From Caulobacter sp. NIBR2454 (lineage in GTDB: Bacteria > Pseudomonadota > Alphaproteobacteria > Caulobacterales > Caulobacteraceae), in contig NZ_CP114871.1 in the NCBI RefSeq assembly GCF_027474405.1, positions 3,357,001 through 3,421,000 on the forward strand: DNA of 64,000 bases. Direction: 5' to 3'. Positions 60,488 to 64,000 of this stretch are shown in pieces (the first letter of the stretch is position 1; each line of letters opens with the position of its first letter). A model generated the notes under the pieces. It was given only the letters and a program-made list of their open reading frames with translations. It did no database searches and was not told the origin of the DNA. Both the position numbers and the translations under genes were made by a program.

Positions 60488-61686
60488 CGCCCGGCTCCCG
60501 CGCCAAGCGCTTCAAGCAATGCGCCGTAGCCTTCCCGGGCCGCCGCGGCATCGAAACGTCGACGGGCGGCCTCACCTCGCGCATCTCTTTGCGCCAAGTC
60601 ATCCATGCGCCCCGTATGGTGGGCGCACACAGCCTCCACCAACGCCGCATAGTCGCCCTGACGGACGACCGACGCAGCTCCATGCAGATCGGCCATTTCC
60701 TGGGCGGAGCTGACATCGAAACTCGCGAAAGGCGCGCCGATGCACATCGACTCGATGATGCATCGCGGCAGCCCTTCGCGTTCGGAAGCCAGAACGATCA
60801 GGTCGGCGGCGACGTACCATCGCCACGGATCTGGGCTGAAACCAACGAACTGGAGCCTTTCGCCCGCATCCAGTCGCCCGGCCGCTGCGACCGCTTGCGC
60901 CGCCGCGGGATTTTCCGTCGGGACGCAATCTCCGACGAAAATGATGCGGGCTTCAGGCGCCCGGGCCAGGATGGCCCCCGCAGCATGTTCGATGAACTCG
61001 GCCTGCCTTTTCTTTGGGTGAAAGCTCGCCACATAGGCGACAACATAGGCTTCCCGGGGCATCCCAAGAGCCTGCCGGACCATTTGCCTGTCGGCCTTTA
61101 TGGCGTCGGGATGAGTACGGACGATGCTGTAGAGATGCCGCACCTTCCCGCTCCCGGACACGCCAAGAAGGCCACGCCAGTAGGCTTCCATATCCTGCGA
61201 AAGAACCAGGAAGAGATCGCAGAGTCGGTAGGCGAGGCGCCAACGAAGAGGCGCCGACTTGTATCGTGGAGGCAGGGCGTCCCGTACGTTCAAGACGATG
61301 GGAATCCCAGCGATCTTGGCGGCTCCGACTGAACTCCAGAAGCTGCGAGCATCGTTGGCGTGAAGTACGGCCACACGCTCCTTTTTCAACCGGCTCGCGA
61401 GGTGAAGGTTGGTCAGGACGCGTCCAAGCGCTCGGCCCAGCCGCCCGCCACTCTTTCCCTCCTGATGGAAGCTTCCCTCATTCATCCGGATGACGACGAC
61501 ATCACAACCAAAACCCCGCCAACAAGCGGAGAAGTCGCTTTCCAGATTGGTGAACACGAGCACGCGCTGGTCGCGCGCTCGCTCGGCGACCAGCTCGGAA
61601 ATGCTGTTCAGCCCGCCGTCCGCCTGGGCCCCAGCCTGGAAGATGACGAAGGCGATCGGGCGGTCTGAAAGAGGCCCGGCCGTCAT
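60484..61686 (-). CDS. GT4 glycosyltransferase 4
   Basis: 400 residues. The acceptor domain opens FVIFQAGAQADGGLNSISEL, with VAVLHANDARSFWSSVGAAK. The donor domain has VAYVASFHPKKRQAEFIEHA, ARIIFVGDCVPTENPAAAQA, and LIVLASEREGLPRCIIESMC with the GT4 signature EGLPRCIIES, then IGAPFASFDVSSAQEM. The four GT4 genes together fit a repeat unit of roughly five sugars including the primed one (inference). It overlaps the preceding acyltransferase gene by 4 nt. Confidence 0.92.
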   Translation of the reverse strand: MTAGPLSDRPIAFVIFQAGAQADGGLNSISELVAERARDQRVLVFTNLESDFSACWRGFGCDVVVIRMNEGSFHQEGKSGGRLGRALGRVLTNLHLASRLKKERVAVLHANDARSFWSSVGAAKIAGIPIVLNVRDALPPRYKSAPLRWRLAYRLCDLFLVLSQDMEAYWRGLLGVSGSGKVRHLYSIVRTHPDAIKADRQMVRQALGMPREAYVVAYVASFHPKKRQAEFIEHAAGAILARAPEARIIFVGDCVPTENPAAAQAVAAAGRLDAGERLQFVGFSPDPWRWYVAADLIVLASEREGLPRCIIESMCIGAPFASFDVSSAQEMADLHGAASVVRQGDYAALVEAVCAHHTGRMDDLAQRDARGEAARRRFDAAAAREGYGALLEALGAGAGR

Positions 61687-62804
61687 GTCGAGCGACCTTG
61701 GGGAGCGGGCCCGAAGTAACGATCAAAAACCCGATTCAGCAGGGCCTGCGCGGGCAATTCAACATAGCGGTACGCTAAAGCCGAAACGATAAGGATCAAC
61801 CCGATATAGGCCACCACCAGGCCCTCGGCGAACCACCAGTGCCCAAGCCCGAACTTGCTCGCGCCTAGATCATAGATATTGCCGAACCCCAAACGGATGA
61901 CGCTGTGGATCATGTAGATCGAATAGGAGTGAGCCCCCAGCCATTGGACCGCCGAGTGCTTCAAGAAGCGATCGATCAGGTCGTCACGCGTGGTCAGCCC
62001 CGACGCGAGGATGAAGCCGCCGAAGACAAAAGGCGCCACCATCGTGATCGGCTGATTGCCAGTCGGGAAGGACACAAGCGCCAAGGCGAAGGCGGCGAGG
62101 GCGTACTTGCTGATCTCCACCGCACGTGCGCTGACCCTCATTCGCTCTGCGGCGATCAGCCTTTGGACCAGGACGCCGATGGAGAAGCCGGCGATGCACC
62201 GGAAAATTCCAAAATCCGTTTCGACGCCGAGGTACTCACGGTTCGGAGACAACGCAAGGATGATCAGGCTGAGGATCGCCAAACCGCCAAATATGTAAGG
62301 TCTTAGAACACGCCTGCTCCCCGCCAGCACCGCGATGGCGAATACTACATAGGTATAGAATTCGACGCTAATGCTCCAACTTGGCCCATTCCAGGTCGCT
62401 CCGTCAGGGAAGAAACCCAATGCTTGAATCAGCAACAGATTGGCGACGAACGCTGTGAGGTTGTTGTCCTCAAAGGGCGCTTCTGTGGGGAAGCCCTTGA
62501 GATACGCGAAGTATTTCAGGACCTCGTAGGCCACCGACAGCAGCAAGGTCAGAAAATGCAGCGGATAGAGGCGGGCAAATCGCTTCGCCATGAAGCGGAG
62601 GGTCGAGTAGCCGCCGGCGATCTTGTCGTAGTAGTTCAGCGAAATCACAAAGCCTGAAAGAACGAAGAAGAAATCGACCCACAGGCTGGTATTCACGAAC
62701 GGGGGTGAATGGGAGATCACCGATGGCCAGCGGATATGCCCCAGTGCGACGGACAGCGCCGCGATCCCCCTTATTCCATCCAGCGTCTCATACCTTTTGG
62801 CCAT
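61683..62804 (-). CDS. Membrane O-acyltransferase (acyltransferase family 3), copy 3
   Basis: 373 residues starting MAKRYETLDGIRGIAALSVA with LGHIRWP, the family opening with Arg and His. Further blocks are VDFFFVLSGFVISLNYYDKI and FMAKRFARLYPLHFLTLLLS, with about 10 membrane helices. It acts on a sugar of the growing unit at the inner membrane. It lies 25 bp after the UDP-glucose dehydrogenase stop and heads the ATGA-coupled chain leading to the GT4 genes. Confidence 0.92.
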   Translation of the reverse strand: MAKRYETLDGIRGIAALSVALGHIRWPSVISHSPPFVNTSLWVDFFFVLSGFVISLNYYDKIAGGYSTLRFMAKRFARLYPLHFLTLLLSVAYEVLKYFAYLKGFPTEAPFEDNNLTAFVANLLLIQALGFFPDGATWNGPSWSISVEFYTYVVFAIAVLAGSRRVLRPYIFGGLAILSLIILALSPNREYLGVETDFGIFRCIAGFSIGVLVQRLIAAERMRVSARAVEISKYALAAFALALVSFPTGNQPITMVAPFVFGGFILASGLTTRDDLIDRFLKHSAVQWLGAHSYSIYMIHSVIRLGFGNIYDLGASKFGLGHWWFAEGLVVAYIGLILIVSALAYRYVELPAQALLNRVFDRYFGPAPQGRST

Positions 62805-62829
62805 CGCCCCACCCCAGCGTCAGCTTGTC

Positions 62830-64000
62830 TCAGCTGCGGCCAACGCTCACATAGTTGAACCCGCGCGCCTTCATGTCGTCCGGCCGATAGATGTTACGCA
62901 GGTCGACCATGACCGGGGATTTCATCATCAGCTTCAAACGATCCAGATCGAGCGCGCGGAACTGATCCCATTCGGTGATCATGACGATCACGTCGGCACC
63001 TTCAGCCACTTCATATGGGCCATCCTTGAAGTTCACGTCCGCCAGCATGTATTTGGCCTCGTGCCCTTCAGGATCGTAGGCCTGGACGGTGGCGCCCATC
63101 GCTTGCAGAGCCGGGATAATGTCTAGGCTTGGCGCATCGCGCATATCGTCGGTATTGGGCTTGAATGTGAGACCAAGGACCCCGATCGTCTTGCCTTTAA
63201 CGTCGCCGCCGACTGCCGCGGCGACCTTGCCGGCCATCGCCTTCTTGCGAGCGTCGTTGACCTGCACGGTGGCCTCAATCAGACGCGTCGGCGCGCCATA
63301 ATCGGCCGCTGTTTTGACCAAGGCGATGGTGTCCTTGGGGAAGCATGAGCCGCCATAGCCTGGACCGGCATTGAGGAACTTGCGGCCGATGCGGCCATCG
63401 AGACCGATGCCCCGCGCAACCAGCTGCACGTCCGCGCCGACCTTTTCGCAAAGGTCCGCCATCTCGTTGATGAACGTGATCTTCATAGCGAGGAAGGCGT
63501 TGCCGGCGTACTTGATCAGCTCGCTAGTGCGGCGGCCCGTAAACAGGATCGGCGTCTCATTGAGGAACAGCGGGCGGTAGAGCTCGCGCATCGTCTCCTG
63601 GGCGCGCTGATCGTCCGTCCCCACCACCACGCGGTCGGGCCGCTTGAAATCCTCGATGGCTGCACCTTCACGTAGGAACTCGGGGTTTGAGACGACGGCG
63701 AATTGCGCGTCGGGGCGGACCTTCTTGATGATGGCTTCGACTTCGTCGCCAGTGCCGACTGGCACAGTCGATTTGGTGACGATGACGGTAAAGCCATCGA
63801 TCAAGCCGGCGATCTCTTCCGCGGCGGCATAGACGTAGGACAGGTCGGCGTGACCGTCGCCGCGGCGGGTCGGCGTACCAACCGCGATGAATACCGCGTC
63901 CGCTTCCTTGATGGCCTGGGCGCCTTCGAGCGTGAAGAACAGGCGGCCTTCCTTGACGTTGCGGGCGACAAGTTCGTCCAGCCCCGGCTCGAAGATCGGG
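62830..64000 (-). CDS. ugd: UDP-glucose 6-dehydrogenase (5' end outside window)
   Basis: About 390 residues are visible; the first ~50, including the NAD-binding GxGxxG, lie beyond the right edge. In the window are EADAVFIAVGTPTRRGDG, TVIVTKSTVPVGTGDEVE, FLREGAAIEDFKRPDRVVVG, YAGNAFLAMKITFINEMADL, and the active-site GPGYGGSCFPKDT with the catalytic cysteine, followed by TIGVLGLTFKPNTDDMRDAP. It oxidises UDP-glucose to UDP-glucuronate with two NAD. This predicts that the exopolysaccharide contains a uronic acid or a sugar derived from it. Confidence 0.95.
   Translation of the reverse strand, partial: PIFEPGLDELVARNVKEGRLFFTLEGAQAIKEADAVFIAVGTPTRRGDGHADLSYVYAAAEEIAGLIDGFTVIVTKSTVPVGTGDEVEAIIKKVRPDAQFAVVSNPEFLREGAAIEDFKRPDRVVVGTDDQRAQETMRELYRPLFLNETPILFTGRRTSELIKYAGNAFLAMKITFINEMADLCEKVGADVQLVARGIGLDGRIGRKFLNAGPGYGGSCFPKDTIALVKTAADYGAPTRLIEATVQVNDARKKAMAGKVAAAVGGDVKGKTIGVLGLTFKPNTDDMRDAPSLDIIPALQAMGATVQAYDPEGHEAKYMLADVNFKDGPYEVAEGADVIVMITEWDQFRALDLDRLKLMMKSPVMVDLRNIYRPDDMKARGFNYVSVGRS

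Noticed and set aside
1..64000. CRISPR arrays, tRNA/rRNA genes, insertion sequences, prophage
   Set aside because: No regularly spaced repeats, cloverleaf-like sequences, transposases or integrases were seen on either strand.

Overview
The window is high-GC DNA from an alphaproteobacterium, most likely a Caulobacteraceae (Caulobacter/Phenylobacterium-like). Pointers are three large TonB-dependent receptors, two of them with STN signalling domains, FecI/FecR pairs, a caulosegnin-like lasso peptide cluster and a Wzx/Wzy exopolysaccharide locus. The placement is inference from gene content. No rRNA, tRNA, CRISPR array or insertion sequence was recognised.

Region 1 (1-12.8 kb) looks like a peptide/amino-acid scavenging locus. 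A TonB receptor, two ornithine cyclodeaminase-like dehydrogenases and two amidohydrolases run leftward, one of the amidohydrolases without the usual metal-binding HxH. An aminotransferase diverges from an Lrp/AsnC regulator, followed by a Tat-exported class V aminotransferase fold enzyme and a secreted S10 carboxypeptidase.

Region 2 (13.0-26.5 kb) is a glycan-utilisation locus transcribed leftward: ECF sigma, FecR, STN-TonB receptor, a 1261-residue secreted LamG protein of unknown activity, an N-sulfoglucosamine sulfohydrolase-like sulfatase, a formylglycine-generating enzyme with both active-site cysteines, and an exported aldose 1-epimerase. A secreted beta-propeller glycosidase-like gene lies upstream. 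The layout predicts uptake and desulfation of a sulfated glycan.

Region 3 (26.6-31.3 kb) holds a BLUF photoreceptor, a GT1 glycosyltransferase translationally coupled to a free-standing condensation-domain acyltransferase, and two regulators (XRE and GntR).

Region 4 (31.4-41.7 kb) is a complete lasso peptide system. FecR, STN-TonB receptor and isopeptidase run rightward. Facing them are cyclase C, the fused RRE/leader peptidase B, a short precursor gene A (40361-40480) and an ECF sigma factor. The predicted core is GEILGDPEFLPGGREVAALN with a Gly1-Glu8 macrolactam. Two small paralogous XRE regulators flank the sigma gene, and three copies of an inverted repeat (ATCCCA-N3-TGGGAT type) mark their promoters.

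Region 5 (41.7-64 kb) is an exopolysaccharide locus: polyprenyl-phosphate sugar transferase, Wzc-type tyrosine kinase, outer-membrane beta-barrel, Ala-rich secreted protein, two Wzy/ligase-like proteins, LapG-like cysteine protease, Wza, Wzx, four GT4 glycosyltransferases, three membrane acyltransferases and UDP-glucose 6-dehydrogenase. Several genes are chained by 4-nt ATGA overlaps.
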